From Sesamum alatum (Eukaryota > Streptophyta > Magnoliopsida > Lamiales > Pedaliaceae), in NCBI GenBank assembly GCA_034509735.1, contig JACGWO010000007.1, positions 310,001 through 374,000 on the forward strand: a stretch of DNA of 64,000 bases. The letters run 5' to 3'. The translations under genes and the position numbers were made by a program. Positions 10,978 through 24,100 of this stretch are shown here, in pieces. The number at the start of each line of letters is the position of its first letter. Within the stretch, counting starts at the first letter, position 1. The notes under the pieces were generated by a model. That model saw nothing but the letters and a program-made list of their open reading frames with translations. It did not search any database and was not told where the DNA came from.

Positions 10978-13900
10978 CTAACATTTGTAAACATTCAACA
11001 AGTCCAAGAAATGGTTGAACTTGTTGCTAGTAATTGGTTTAGTCAACATATTAGTTGCATTCTCACTAGTATGAACCTTCTGTATCAGTATCTCACCAGA
11101 TGCAACCAACTTTCTAATCTTGCGATACCTCACATCAATATGTTATGTTCTGACATAATACACATGGTTTTTAGTCAAATAAATAGCACTTTGACTATCA
11201 CAGTACAACTGAACTCTACCTTGCTCAACACCCAGTTTCTTTACTAACCCGGTAAGCCATAAAGCTTCTTTAACAACTTCAACTACAGCCATGTACTCTG
11301 CTTCAGTTGTAAATAATGCCACAATAGACTGAACTGTTGATTTAAAACATATAGGCCCTCCACCTAGAGTGAAAACATACCAAGTTGTAGACCTTCTATC
11401 ATCCAAATCACCAGCGTAGTCAGAATTCACATATCCAACAATTAAAGGATAATCCTGCTAATTGCCAAATATAATTCCATGCCTAATAGTGCCTTTCAGA
11501 TACCTAAAATTCCATTTGACTACTTCCCAGTGGTGTTTACCTAATTTATACATGTATTTACATACTTGACTAACAACATGAGCCTGGTCAGGGCGAGTGC
11601 ATACCATTGCATACATCAAGTAGCCAGCTACACTAACATATGGAACATTTGCCATGTCTTCAATGCCCCAATCTGTCTTAAGACACTGTTATGAAGAAAG
11701 CTTGAAGTGATTTGCCAATAGAGTGCTCACTGGCTTTGCTTTGCTCATCCCGAACCTGTCTAACACTTTATCAATGCAGCCTAGTTGAGATAGCCACAGT
11801 TTCCTTGAGCCTCTATCCCTGTGAATCTCTATTCCAAGAATTTTCTTTGCAGCACCTAAATTTTTCATATCAAAAACCTGGCTCAACAAGGCTTTAAAAG
11901 CACGAACATCATGCATATTATTTGCAGCAATCAACATATCATCAAGGTACAGTAACAAAAAAAAAAAAACCCATCATCAAGGCTTTTAACATAAACACAA
12001 CAATCATACCCACACCGTTTGTAGCCGATGTGAATCATGTAGGAATCGAACCGCTTGCACCATTGTCATGGAGAGTGTTTCAATTCATACAATGATTTCT
12101 TTAACTTACAAACCAGATGCTCATGTCTAGGTTGAGTGAACCTGTCTGGCTGCTTCATGTAAATCTGTTCCTCCAAATCACCATGCAAAAATGTAGTTTT
12201 AACATCCATCTGCTCAAAATGCAAATCCAAATGGCTACTAATGCCAGTACTGCCCTGATTGAAGTATGCCTAACCACAAGAGAAAAGATTTCATCGTAAT
12301 CTATCCCTTTTTGCTTTGAGTATCCCTTCGCCACCCACCGAGCCTTGAACTTTTTTCCTTCTTTTCTGATACTGCTGGCGTCCTTTTGTACACCCACTTG
12401 CACCCGATAGCTTTATTTCTCTCCAGAAGCTCAACTAGCTCTTATGTATGGTTTTCCTGCAAAGACTCCATCTCCTCTACCATTGCATCCATCCATTCCT
12501 TTTTTTCCTGGCTAGTGATAGCTCCGTGAAATGTGGTTAGATCATCACCACTAATGAGGATTGCAAAAGAGACCATGTCTTCATAACCCAATCTGTTTGT
12601 AGGCTTTACATTGGTACACCTCGGCCTATCTCTATCTAGGTTATAAGTTTGCAGTTCATCTATAGTAGAACCACCAGATGTTGGATGTGAACTTCCACCA
12701 CTCTCAGTTGCTACTGGATGTGGTTCCAACTCCATCTGCAATGTATCTGAGCTGGAACTGTTTTCTGGCATCTTGTCTCGGTGTTGCTGCAGCATGAACT
12801 AGTCATCAAAACTGCATCTCGACTGGCCACCATTTTCCTTGTAATCGGATCCCAAAACTCGTAACCTTGAAAACCTTTCTTGTAGCCCAGAAAAATGCAC
12901 TTCTTGGACTTTGGATCTAGTTCGATCTTTCATCACTAGGTACATGCACATAAGCAGGACAACCAAAAACCCGTAAGTGATCAAAATCAACTGGATTACC
13001 TGCCCATACCTCTTCTGCAACCTTTCCACCTAATGATGCCCGTGGTGATCTATTGATGAGATAGCACGCCATACTCACAGCCGCTGCCCAGAAGCTTTTA
13101 GGATGCCCGACATCAGTCTCAAGCATCATGCCCTTTCAATCAAGTACTTGTTCATCCTTTTGGCCACACGATTCTGCGGTGGCATCTTGTGCACTGAAAA
13201 ATGCCTCTGAATCCCACGCTCCTCACAACGTTTCTGAAACTATGAATTTGTGTACTCAGTGCCTTGTCAGATCTCAACTACTTAATTTTTCTATGGGTTT
13301 GGTTCTCCACCTCAGCTTTCCACAGCTTGAATTTGGCGAACACTTCATATTTTTGTTTCAAGAAGTACCCCCAAACTTTCCTAGAAAAATCGCCAATAAA
13401 GATAACATAATACAAAGACCCACCCAATGACGATTCCCCAGTAGGCCCCCACACATCAGAATGCACATAATCGAGAATCCCTTCAGTTTTGTGTTTTTCG
13501 GTCGTGAAACTAACTTTAGTATGTTTTCCAAGAATACAAAACTTACAGAAATCGAACTTGTAGTTTTTAACACCATGCAATATATTTCTTTTGTGCAGTC
13601 CAGTCATCCCACGTTTACGAAGGTGGCCTAGACGCATATACCATAGTTTTGTATTGTCATCACATGTATCAACAGAATGAACTCCACTTACAACTGTACT
13701 CCCTAACAGTTTATAGATATTTCCTGCAGTTATCTTTACTTTCATCACAGTTAATGCACCCTTAACAATTCCAATGGTTTCCCTATCTTCGTCATCTTTA
13801 GGAATGAAACCATTCTTATGCAAATTGCCAAAAGAAGTTAAATTCTTTTTCAGATCTGGTATATGCCTAACATCACATAATGTTCTAATAGTACTGTCAT

Positions 13901-14882
13901 ACATCTTAATTCTGACTTCACCAGTACCAACAATATTGCAACATCTATCATCACCCAAATAGACAGAACCAAAATTACGTGACCTGCATGACGTGAACCA
14001 CTCCCTGTTAGGCGTTATATGATAAAAGCATCCGGAATCAAGAATCCATGCATCCACGAAATCATTTGTTGAAATTGAAAGCATATCACCATCATAGCAG
14101 TCTGAATTGTCATTGTGCACTACATTCGCGGACTTGGATAAGTCATCACATTTCTCATCAGCCCGCCTTTTTAGCTTTGGACAATCTATCTTCATATGTC
14201 CCGGCACCTTGCACTTGTAGCAATGAGATCGTCTTTTTGCTCATTGACATCGATAGGAAATTACATTTTCCAGAACCCTCATTCTCTAACGTCCTTCCAC
14301 GCTCCTGATTACTTTATATTATGCTTCTGTTGGTTATGTACCAACAAGGCTGTAGTAATCTCATCAACTTTGATCGTTTCTTTCCTATATGTAAAATTAG
14401 TCACCATGTGTTCATAAGAGAAGGGCAATGAACAGAACAAAATCATTGCTCTGTCTCCGTCCTAAATACTCACCTCCAGACGTGCGAGATCTGTGATTAT
14501 TTGATTGAAGACATTTCACGTGTTGTGCCAGATCGGAACCCTCCTGCATATTTAGTCCATACAACTTTTGTTTCAGATACAGTTTATTCGTTATAGATTT
14601 GGACATAAACTGAATCTCAAGTTTCTTCCATACTTCGCCTGAAGATTTGAGATTCATAACGTGATACGTGATCTCATCTGCCAGACATAGACGTATGGTT
14701 CTTGCCGCGTGCTGCTGGAGTTCTTCCAAATCTTCATCATCCATTGAATCATGTTTCTGTGGCCGCAACGCCTTCAACATCCCTTGTTGCGCCAACAAAT
14801 CCTTCACCCTCGTTTGCCACAATACGAAGTTACCAGTTCCATCAAACTTCACCTCTTCGAATTTCGCGCCTGACATAGCCAT
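10978..14882 (-). pseudogene. Broken copia gag-pol polyprotein
   Basis: Order from the 5' end: gag (UBN2-type, from MAMSGAKFEEVKFDG near 14882), zinc-knuckle remnant PGHMKIDCP near 14207, aspartic protease with intact DSG (ILDSGCFYHI), GAG-pre-integrase, integrase core starting DYVHSDVWGP, a second integrase piece at 13129-12917, RT pieces at 12403-12155 and 11958-11689 with intact YLDD, and RNase H with YCDSQSAIYLTKN at 11430-11143. After that a TAA replaces the usual lysine codon in VRTKHI, and the remaining tail can be followed to the stop at 10978-10980. Several frameshifts and in-frame stops make it inactive. Confidence 0.9.
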
Positions 14883-14890
14883 CTCAACGT

Positions 14891-14902
14891 GCTCTGATAC
14901 CA
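14891..14902 (-). promoter_or_regulatory. Primer binding site (initiator tRNA-Met)
   Basis: On the minus strand reads TGGTATCAGAGC, the standard plant copia primer binding site complementary to the 3' end of initiator tRNA-Met. It is two bases inside the 5' LTR. Confidence 0.9.
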
Positions 14903-14904
14903 CT

Positions 14905-15048
14905 TATTGAGAAATTAAAGCTATTGAGCATAAGAATAAATGACACAAGAATTTAATAAGGTTCGGCAATGTGCCTACGTCCTTGAAAGCACTGACAATT
15001 GTATTATTTTATTTATGAGAATAGTTCTCAACTAGGTTACAAATACAA
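14905..15048 (-). repeat. Truncated 5' LTR of the copia element
   Basis: Matches the inner about 140 bp of the 3' LTR (terminal TG mutated to TA on the plus strand), then similarity stops after TTACAAATACA. The U3/promoter portion is absent and is replaced by unrelated sequence. Confidence 0.8.
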
Positions 15049-15783
15049 CACAATCTATGATGCGACACGAAAAATTTCAAAATATTAGGACATAACACGA
15101 CTGACACGGTTATATATAATATGTTTTTTTATATATATTCTAAATTTTTTCGTAAAATTATGCAATATGAAAAATATCAAGATAATACATAAAATAAGCA
15201 TGTCTTATATCTAAATTTTTAACCAAAATACATGACTTCAAAAATATACATAATTAGTTTATATTAAAAGTACGCAATGAAAAAAATTCTAATAATCCGA
15301 ATTAGTTAAATTATCATGACGATCTCTCAATTTTTTAGTAATTTCATCCCGAAACTTTTAGTTTGAGAGAAGTAAATTAAGTTTTTTCCTTTTTTTTATT
15401 TAGCCCAAAACTCTTTTTTTTAAAAGATAATCCAAAACTTTTTAAAAATTCTAAACGTGTCGGACACGTCAACAGGCGTGTCCGACACCGTGTTCTTTTT
15501 TTCTTTTATATTTTCAGACACGCTTATATTGTGTTTAAGACGTGTTCGACATGTGTCCGTATTCGTCACGTGCCCAACACTACATCGAGTAATTTTTCGA
15601 AGTGTCCGTTGATTATAGAGTATAATATGCCAACAACTTCAGCTAAATAAATTTAATGACTTGTTTACTTTGGTTCACCAACTGTGACGTGTATGTATAC
15701 CTATATATTTGTTTGGTAGCTGAAATTATAAATGATCAGTGGAATTTTCCTCATATCACTTTCTCGTCCACAGTAAACACAGG
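15049..15783. other. Intergenic DNA with a GTGTCGGACAC inverted repeat
   Basis: AT-rich DNA between the truncated copia element and the hydrolase gene. An exact 11-bp inverted repeat, GTGTCGGACAC at 15457-15467 and its complement at 15478-15488, with a 10-base loop, sits in a region rich in GTGTCCGACAC-like words (15450-15590). It looks like the remains of another dispersed repeat. The last part should hold the promoter of the downstream gene. Confidence 0.5.
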
Positions 15784-16639
15784 ATGGTAGCCTCCTGTCT
15801 GAGCTTCGTCGCCCTCTACGGCAGCTTCCTCCGGCGCTGTCTCGCCTCCGCGGGACTGTCCTCTCAAACCGTGGACATCGATGGCGACACCACCATCCAC
15901 TTTTGGGGCCCCCCCACCGCCACTTCCAAACCTTCGCTGATCCTGATTCACGGCTTCGGCCCTCACGGCGTCTGGCAATGGCGGCCGCAAATCTCCTTCT
16001 TTGCCCGAGAATTCGACGTCTATGTGCCGGACCTCGTATTCTTCGGCGATTCCTTCACCAAGTCCGCCGATAGGTCGGAGATTTTCCAGGCGGCTTCCGT
16101 CGCGAAACTCCTTGAAAAGCTCGGGATTCGCAGGTTTGTAATAATTCATGAATAATGAATCAATCCTCTAGAAAATTCGCTCGTGCAGATAATTGGCAGT
16201 TTATACTACTGCATATAGTTTTTTATCATAACATTTCAACTTAGAATTAATAATCAAGGTAACATCGATCTGTGCAGGTACTCGGTGGTTGGGACGAGCT
16301 ACGGCGGATTTGTGGCGTACCGCATGGCGGCGATGTGGCCGGAGAGGGTGGAGAAGGTGGTGATTGCCAGCTCCGGAGTGAACATGACGCGGAGGGACAA
16401 CCAGGAGCTGCTGAAACGAGCGAAAATGGAGCAGATTGAGGAATTGATGCTTCCGAGCAGCGCCGCGCAGCTGCGGCGGTTGATTGGTTTGTCCATTTTC
16501 CGGCGTCCTTATTATATGCCTGATTTCTTCCTTAATGATTTCATTGATGTAAGTTACTACTTTCCATACACTTATTCTGCACATTATACTACAAAATTGT
16601 TGACATATATACTAACTTCTCACATTATACCATAAAAAA

Positions 16640-16700
<61 letters not shown>

Positions 16701-17577
16701 TTCGTAAATTGTTTCAACATCATGCAATATTAATAGAAACATCATATAAACTTTGCTCTATGTTTTCAGTTCCTTTTCTTACCAAACAGCTCGGTTTATG
16801 TTAGTGAGTTGGTTGCCGTTGGTGGGAAGAAGTAATTAAAACAAATTATAGAGTAGTGCTGTTAGAACATAGTTCGAGAATTAACTCAATGTATCTTACA
16901 GGGAAATTTTAATTCAGACCTGACCTGATTCGATCAGACCTAAATCAGACAAGTGCAATACACTTGTCATGTGATTGGTGTACAGTTCAGGGAAAACGAT
17001 CAATCATATGGCAAGTGTGATTGGTTTGGTTCGATCAAATCTGATTCGGGCTATAATTTTTCCAGCCGCAGCTACCAGCTATACTCATCTTTCCATTAAT
17101 GCAACATGTACATTTTTCTTGCCGCCAACATTTAAAAAAAAAAAAAAGTCAAATTTTAGGTTGGACGACACAATTTTGATTTTTTGAGCCAAAATAATTA
17201 AGACAGCAGGTGAAAGTGAAAGCTGGCCGCAGCAATTAGAACCATTTATTTTTGTGATATTAATTGTTCCTGTTTATGACAAAATGGGCGCAGAAATTGT
17301 ATTGTGAAAATAGGAAGGAGAAATTAGAACTGTTGAAAGGATTGAAACTGGGACAGGATGAGAGTGCAGCCAACATATCTCCCCTTTCTCAGGTAATATG
17401 AATTTTCTTTTTTAAAAAAGAAAAGTTTTAATTTATAATTCTTTTTTAGAATTAGAGATAAAAATGTTTTTATCATATATGGTACTGCAGGAAGTGTTGA
17501 TAGTGTGGGGAGAACATGATCAGATATTTTTATTAGAGAAAGCCATACAACTCAACAAGTACTTACCATAACGTACC

Positions 17578-17618
<41 letters not shown>

Positions 17619-17829
17619 GACGTGAATTAGAAATTATCCATGCAGATGTATGTGATGAATTTCTTCATGCTAACATGTACAAAATTGCTTTTACTTGAAT
17701 TAATATGTATGCAGGTTGATTGGTGAGAAGAGCAGAGTGGAAGTGATGAAAAATGCATCGCATGTTCCTCAACTTGAAGATGCAGGGCAGTTCAACAAGA
17801 TTGTCAGCAGTTTCTTACATGGGCGCTAA
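15784..17829 (+). CDS. Alpha/beta hydrolase fold protein, 5 exons
   Basis: Predicted 300-residue serine hydrolase. Exons: 15784-16133, 16278-16548, 17294-17392, 17491-17558, 17715-17829; total 903 nt in frame. The oxyanion region is HGFGPHGVWQW at 56-66. The nucleophile elbow is GTSYGG with Ser124; the acid is in WGEHDQIF at Asp250; the base is in NASHVPQLE at His279, so the triad looks complete. It resembles the plant lipase/esterase-like group that includes Arabidopsis At4g33180; the substrate is unknown. ATG 15784 is the only plausible start, since the upstream extension begins at GTG. Introns 2 and 4 contain (TAA)n and (TTA)n microsatellites. Confidence 0.9.
16645..16701. repeat. (TAA)n microsatellite in hydrolase intron 2
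   Basis: About 19 near-perfect trinucleotide units, likely polymorphic between individuals. Confidence 0.9.
17580..17616. repeat. (TTA)n microsatellite in hydrolase intron 4
   Basis: About 12 tandem TAT/TTA units soon after the exon 4 donor. Confidence 0.9.
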
Positions 17830-19270
17830 TTAAGCGCACCTCATGTGATCATTTCCTGCATATTAAGGAAGTAGATCATAAAGCTAATAATCCAATAATT
17901 GATATATATATATATATATATGTATTATAATGTAATGAAGTTTAATGAAATATAAATTTTTATGCAAGGGAAATTCTAGTTTGGAATTAACTCGGTCATG
18001 TGAACCAATCACATGACAAGTATATCACACTTGCTTTATGATTGATTTGATTGGGACAAAAAAAATTGAGAAGGATTAAGCTGAAGATGGGGGCATGTCC
18101 GTTTGTTTGACAAGCCTATTTTCAAGCTTTGTTTTTTTTATGAGGCCCAAGTGTGGCCCAACCAAAACCATGATTAGCAGTCTTAGATGGGGATCCACTA
18201 GTGAACTTGGTCTTTATCTGACTTCCAACATCTTCAATTACAACATGTTTGTGCCTTTGGAGGGTTCAACTTCAAACCCCACACAAACACAAAACCTAAT
18301 TCCAACCAAATATATATATATATATATATGAGATTGAGTAGCTACTTTATGTGATTGACAATAATGATGGGGGGTAATTGTGGATAAGCACTAACCTAAT
18401 AATTATTGAATACCCCACATCATCATGATCATGATCATCTCAATTTTATTTATTGTCAATTTCTTCCATATCATCATGATGCTAATCAACATCAATCTTT
18501 CTTTCTTCTTTTGTGGTCCAATTGTTTACATGTCTCCCTGCAATCAACATGTAATGTAATAACTCAAACTTCAAATGTACACTCAATCATGTATTATGTA
18601 TGTGAAAGAGTGAAAAAGATGGGGTTTGTTATGAGAGAAGAAATGAAACTAGTGTGTGTGTGTAATAATAATGTTGAGCGGGTAAGCAGCAAATAATATT
18701 GGGATAATAATTATTAGGAGGAGGAGGATGGAATAATGGAATAATCCATGGATACATGAACTTGTGATCAATCTACGGACACTACTCACCCTAACTTTAC
18801 TTACATCATCATCAAATTATTATAGGCTACGTACACAAATATTTTACCGTACCCCCTTAAATAAATTAATATGTCCTTGTGTTTGATTTTTTACTACCTT
18901 AATACTTTTCCCCTCAAACCAGTGGATGAGGCCTTTCACTTTCAGGATAATACCTAACAACTCCTCCTTTATCCTCATCATTTCATTTTATATAAATATA
19001 TATCCATATCCATCCACACAGAATATTCAAATATTCAATCCTTGTTCTGCTTTGTCGTTTAAGATCCAACATAATAAAAACACAAACAATTCTTCTTCCA
19101 TAGTTTCTAACACTTGTTCTTCAACCAATGATCCAACAATATAAATAAATATACTTGATCAAAACCGATTTCTTAGATCTCATCATCCAACCCATCTCCT
19201 TAATTCCTTTCTTTGTAAAGTATATACAGAGTGTGTTGGACGTATATATTCTTGTTTTTTATAAGTTGAA
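17830..19270. other. Intergenic DNA between the hydrolase and OXS3-like genes
   Basis: Holds the hydrolase 3' end and the OXS3-like promoter/leader. There are AT microsatellites at about 17901-17922 and 18309-18328. A pyrimidine-rich stretch at about 19070-19240 just before the next ATG may be leader. Open frames here look spurious. Confidence 0.5.
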
Positions 19271-20480
19271 ATGATTATGCCCACGACGACAAGTATGGAA
19301 AAGAATGAAGCTGGTGGATGCTTGGATGGGATTTGCGGAGGAGATGCAAGGTTTTTTATGACCAAAAAGGTTGTTTTTAAGGATGTTGAAGAAAAGGGCT
19401 TGGTCAAGAATCTTTGTCTTTCAGATGACTCATCTTCTATAGGGAAAAACAGTGATCTTTCTGATAATTCAATGGATAAATCAGGTGCTGATGATGGTGA
19501 AGAGGTTCAGAGCTCATATAAACAAGGGGCACTGGAGGCCATGGAAGCCTTGGAGGAAGTTTTGCCAATCAGGTTTCTATTTTTTAACCCTGATTTTGCT
19601 GGAGTTATATTTTTCTTGTCATTATATATAAGTATTATGCTAATAATAATAACAATTTTCTGTGGATTTCTTTGCTTTGACTTTCACACACTCCTCTTTG
19701 ATTAAAAGATCATATTGGAATTATATATATTATCTCTATTCCATTCAATTTGCGTTTATGCACTGAAAAGAATCATGATGATCTTGATCATTTCAATTTT
19801 TGGACAATTATTACAATTACATTCTAGGATTAGTTCTTCCTCGTGTAGTTATGTCTGAGCCCATATTTTGGATTCCCATGTCTGGAAGACAGAACAAGAA
19901 CAGGGTTCATTTTTAGGAAGCTCAACACATCCTAGGACGCAAGCAATCGTACACCAATGAATGTGATTGTTCTAAAGTCATGATCCCTGTAGTTTCTTCA
20001 ACATCATCGTTTTTTCAGAAACCTCACGAACCGAAACACTAATGCAGGAGGGGCATCTCAAGGTTCTACAATGGGAGATCCAAGTCGTTTATAACCTTAT
20101 CCGACTCATCATCTTTATCCTCCATAAAGGACCTTGCCAAGCCAGAAAATGCATACATGAGGCGACGCAGAAACCTGTTGGCTTGCAGCCTCAACTGGGA
20201 CAAGAATCGGAGTTGTTCCCCATTGAGAAGCAACGGTGGTGGCATATCGAAAAGGATGACTGGCTCGCCCCGGACAACATTGGCTTTGGCTGTAGCCATG
20301 AACTGTTCTGACGTAGATAACCAGACTGGAGAATACAATCCTGCTGGATCATTACCGATGTCGTCTCCAAGGACGAACTTTCCTGTCTGGAGATCGTTTT
20401 CGTGTGCTCATCTGCAGCCCTGTGCTTCTGCTGCTAACACTTGTACAGATTCAAATCAGTCAGCTACGGAGACATCTTGA
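19271..20480 (+). CDS. OXIDATIVE STRESS 3 (OXS3)-like protein, 2 exons
   Basis: Predicted 244-residue protein. Exon 1 is 19271-19572 and exon 2 is 20048-20480. The split Arg codon (AG then G) joins LPIR to RGISRFYNGRSKSFI, as in the OXS3 family. Diagnostic features are the serine patch SSSIGKNSDLSDNSM around residues 56-73 and the conserved LAKPENAYMRRRRNLLA followed by a basic, serine-rich tail. OXS3-type proteins are nuclear, chromatin-associated factors linked to tolerance of heavy metals and oxidative stress. No enzymatic domain is visible. ATG 19277 (third codon) is an equally possible start. Confidence 0.87.
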
Positions 20481-21155
20481 GTTTGGTTATGAAGATTATC
20501 TCTAATTGACATCCAGACATGTGATGGCAATGGAGAGAGTCTCATCATGATTATCAGTGATGTAGATCATGATGTTATTAGATGTTAAGGCGATACATGT
20601 AAATTCAGAGAATAATAGGTATTACTAGTCAATAGTATTGGATTATTGGCTGAATGTTGGATTAAAAATGCAACTAACATGAACAATTCAATGTTTCTTC
20701 TCTGGTCAGAAGAATGAAAATGTTGAATGCCAGAGGCTGAAAGTGAATTGAATTCAGACAAAAACTCAAGCATTGCATTCTAAAATCCATCACATTTCAT
20801 AGTATTATCTCCAAAGGTAAAAAGGACACTGAGAAAAGGAGATATCAAGAATTATTGATATGTACAAAATGCAGTCCCCCAGCTAACCTAAGAGTGTGAG
20901 CCAAAAATCTCAAAGGCAGCTCATTTGTGGTCCCTTAAAACCCCCAATCCCATACCAACGCTTTCAATAATTTCAGACAGTACAAAAATAGCATAAATTT
21001 GGGATGCAATAAATGGTATGCCCAAAAGGGCCAAATCCTGTTCATTCTTGCAGCTTACCTAGTACATTGATTTGTGCTACTTTCTTTCACACAGAGCACA
21101 CCAATCTTGTTCTTATTTTCTGAACATTCTTGGGGTTCTTGTCTAGTTTCTTACA
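20481..21155. other. Convergent intergenic region, OXS3-like/ERECTA
   Basis: Short spacer holding the 3' untranslated regions of two convergent genes. No other gene, element or RNA recognised. Confidence 0.6.
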
Positions 21156-24100
21156 TCATGAGACACTATTTTGGGAGATCACTTCACCAAATTTGAGGAA
21201 GAGTTGAGCATCTGAGGTGCTCATGGATGAGCAGTTCACCAAGTGAGGAGTCTTTAGATTTGCATACTCGTCGACGTAACACTGGACTTTGGATGAAGGG
21301 AGTGGGGCGGGGAGTATTGGGGTGAACGTTTTAGATTCTGGAGGCGGTGTGAGGGTTCCAAGAACTCGAACGACTTCGTGCATCGTTGGCCTATCCAATG
21401 GCTGCTTCTTCGTGCACAGAAGAGCCAGCTGGAAAACCTTCTTGACTTCTCCAAGATCTTTACATGTTTCCGAGATCTCAGGATCAACTGTCTCCATCAC
21501 TGAATTGTTTGCGGCCTTGGTCAGTATCTGCAATGAAAAGACACACATTTCAGACAACAGAGTATAAAACCTGAAAACAACATTCACAATTAATGTATTA
21601 AACTGACCAGATGGTGGAGATTGGATTCATTGTCCACAGGCTTCCTTCCAGTAAGCAACTCCAAGAGGACAATTCCATAGCTGTAGACATCAGACTTCTC
21701 TGTAAGACGAGAAGTGCGAGCGTATTCAGGATCGATGTAGCCAATAGTTCCCATCAAATAAGTAGAAGTATGTGTTTTGGATGTGCATAAGCTCTTGGCA
21801 ATGCCAAAGTCAGTAAGATGCGCCTCATAATCTTTGTCCAGTAAAATGTTGGACGACTTCACGTCCCTATGGATTATGCGTGGGCTACAATCATGGTGCA
21901 GATACGCCAGCCCCTGTGCGGCACCCAGTGCTATACGCAGACGAGTTTCCCAGTCTAGCTTCTTCTTTTTGGTAGTTCCTGGAAACCAACGCAAAATTTT
22001 GTTCAGTTAGTGCCACGGGAAAAGAAAGCATCTGCTAGCAAAATGGATTTACCATGAAGGAGATCCCAGAGGCTGCCGTTTTCCATGTAATCGTAAAACA
22101 GAAGATTTCCAGATTGTGAAAGGGAATATCCTTGAAGACTGACGAGGTTGCGATGTTTAATACTCCCAACTGTCTCCAGCTCGGTCTCGAATTCTTTCAG
22201 GCACTGTGGGTAGTGAGAGTAAAGTTTCTTGATGGCCACAGGCCTGCAGTTCTTGAGAATACATTTGTAAACCGTGCTTGATGCCCCGTAACCGATTATG
22301 TATTTTTCACTCAGATTTTCAGTCATTCTCATAATGTCTTCATACACATGAAGTGCCATATTCATGTGAAGGATGACAAGCTTCGGAGACGAATAAGTAA
22401 CTGTCGGATAAACATGAGACCATAAGAAGATATTTCAGATAAACAATTCAGCATTAAAACAAAGTCAAGTTGAAAACTCTAACAGACCCGGTTTTTCAAG
22501 TGTTCCATCCATAATTGATTTTGGATTGTGCGGCCGGCAAGCTGCAATTAAGATCATAAGCAGAATAACCAATGCACCCAGAGCTATTCCAAGTATTGCA
22601 GCTTTAGATATGGAAACTGCATACATACAAGGAAATGTGATCGCAAACGTTAGCATATATCGGATTGTGCAAACACTACATGCCAAGAGACAGTCACTTT
22701 GATCAGATTGTACACAGACTTGCCTCTCTCAGCTGGACGAGGCTGATGGCATGAAGAGCCCAGCCAATAGCCACAAAGACCTGGATTGCCTATGAAACTG
22801 AAATGGAAAGAAACGACTTGAGGAAAACGGACTAAATGAACAGGATAACCAGTAACAGAGGGGGAATGCAAGAAAATCTAACCTGTCAGGTGAAAACCTT
22901 GAGAAGTTATTTCCTGTAGGAATATATCCAACAAGATTGTTGTACGATACATTCCTGTAACATAAGATATTAGACGAGCAGAATCAATATTCATTCATAT
23001 TTCACAAGTTAAACGTAGTTTGCAACAGGGAACCTACAACACTGTAAGACTGAGGCAGTTGGCAAGTGACATCACATCTCCAGATATATTGTTGTTTTCC
23101 AGCTTCCTGCCATTGATTTGCAAAATTCTCAATTAAATTGTCGATGAACTAATTCTAAGATGGAGGTTGTTACTTGAAATTACGAGAGCCTCCATTAAAT
23201 TACCAGAGAAACAGACAAGTATAGACTGATAAATAAAGAGAGAGAGAGAGAGCTAGCTCATACAGCAAGAAGACATTTTGAAGCTGGCCAAGTTCCTGAG
23301 GAATTGGACCTGAGAGGCGGTTATTTGAAAGATCTCTGCACAGCAAAGAATATGATTCAAAATGTTGCAACTTGCTTCAGAAGGAAAAGATCTAAGAAAG
23401 ATCACCCATGTAGTTGATTTACTTACATCTCCATAACACTTCTCAGGTTGCCAAACTCGGCAGGTATGAGTCCAGTCAAATCATTATTGCTTAAATTACT
23501 GTCGAAAGGCTGAAGAAAGTGAGATACAACAGATGTGGCGTCAATGAAATCAACATACAAAGAACTCACAGTTTCAGGAGATGTTCCAAGTCACCAAGAG
23601 GGGAAGGGATATAACCGCTGATCCTATTATTTGAGAGGTCTCTGTTCCAACAAAACAAGGAAACGAGCATTACTATTATGGTCTAGAGATACATCACAAC
23701 AGGACTAATTATTAGCAAGCAAATCTTAGCACTTACAATGTGTCCAAATTGCCAATACGTGATAGCTCGATAGGAATGGGGCCCTGGAGATTGTTCGAGG
23801 ATAGGTTCCTACAGATTATTAATAAAAGTACAATATAAAATTACCTGCAATTGCAATCCGTGCATTCGGAGCCGAGAAACTAGTTTCAATCCAAACGCAC
23901 AGAGCATACTCTGAATTAACTAGAAAATACCGAGGCACTTACAGATAAGTCATGCTTTCCAGCTTCTGAAATGCCAGGGGAACAGTTCCATTCAACTTGT
24001 TGCCATGCACATTGCTGCTTCGGAAACATTATATAAATAATATATCCCAGAAATATAATTTTTTAATAAAAAAATACAGGCGCGGATCAGATTCTCACAG

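Larger units (their letters stand above)
10615..15048 (-). mobile_element. Degenerate Ty1-copia LTR retrotransposon (Tnt1/Tork-like)
   Basis: Minus-strand element with gag, protease, integrase, reverse transcriptase and RNase H in copia order. It has a 3' LTR (10615-10887), an iMet-type primer binding site and a truncated 5' LTR (14905-15048). The coding region is broken by many frameshifts and stops. The missing U3 end of the 5' LTR means the element lacks its own promoter. Best resemblance is to Tnt1-type Tork elements (gag with FDGTGNFVLWQTRVKDLL). No target-site duplication can be read because one end is lost. Confidence 0.92.

Noticed and set aside
12117..14910. Plus-strand open frames across the copia element
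   Set aside because: Shadows of the decayed minus-strand gag-pol.
15751..16149. 132-codon minus-strand frame
   Set aside because: Shadow of hydrolase exon 1, whose catalytic-fold motifs are on the plus strand.
20066..20338. Minus-strand frame over OXS3-like exon 2
   Set aside because: The plus strand carries the conserved family block and joins exon 1 in frame; the minus frame has no family.
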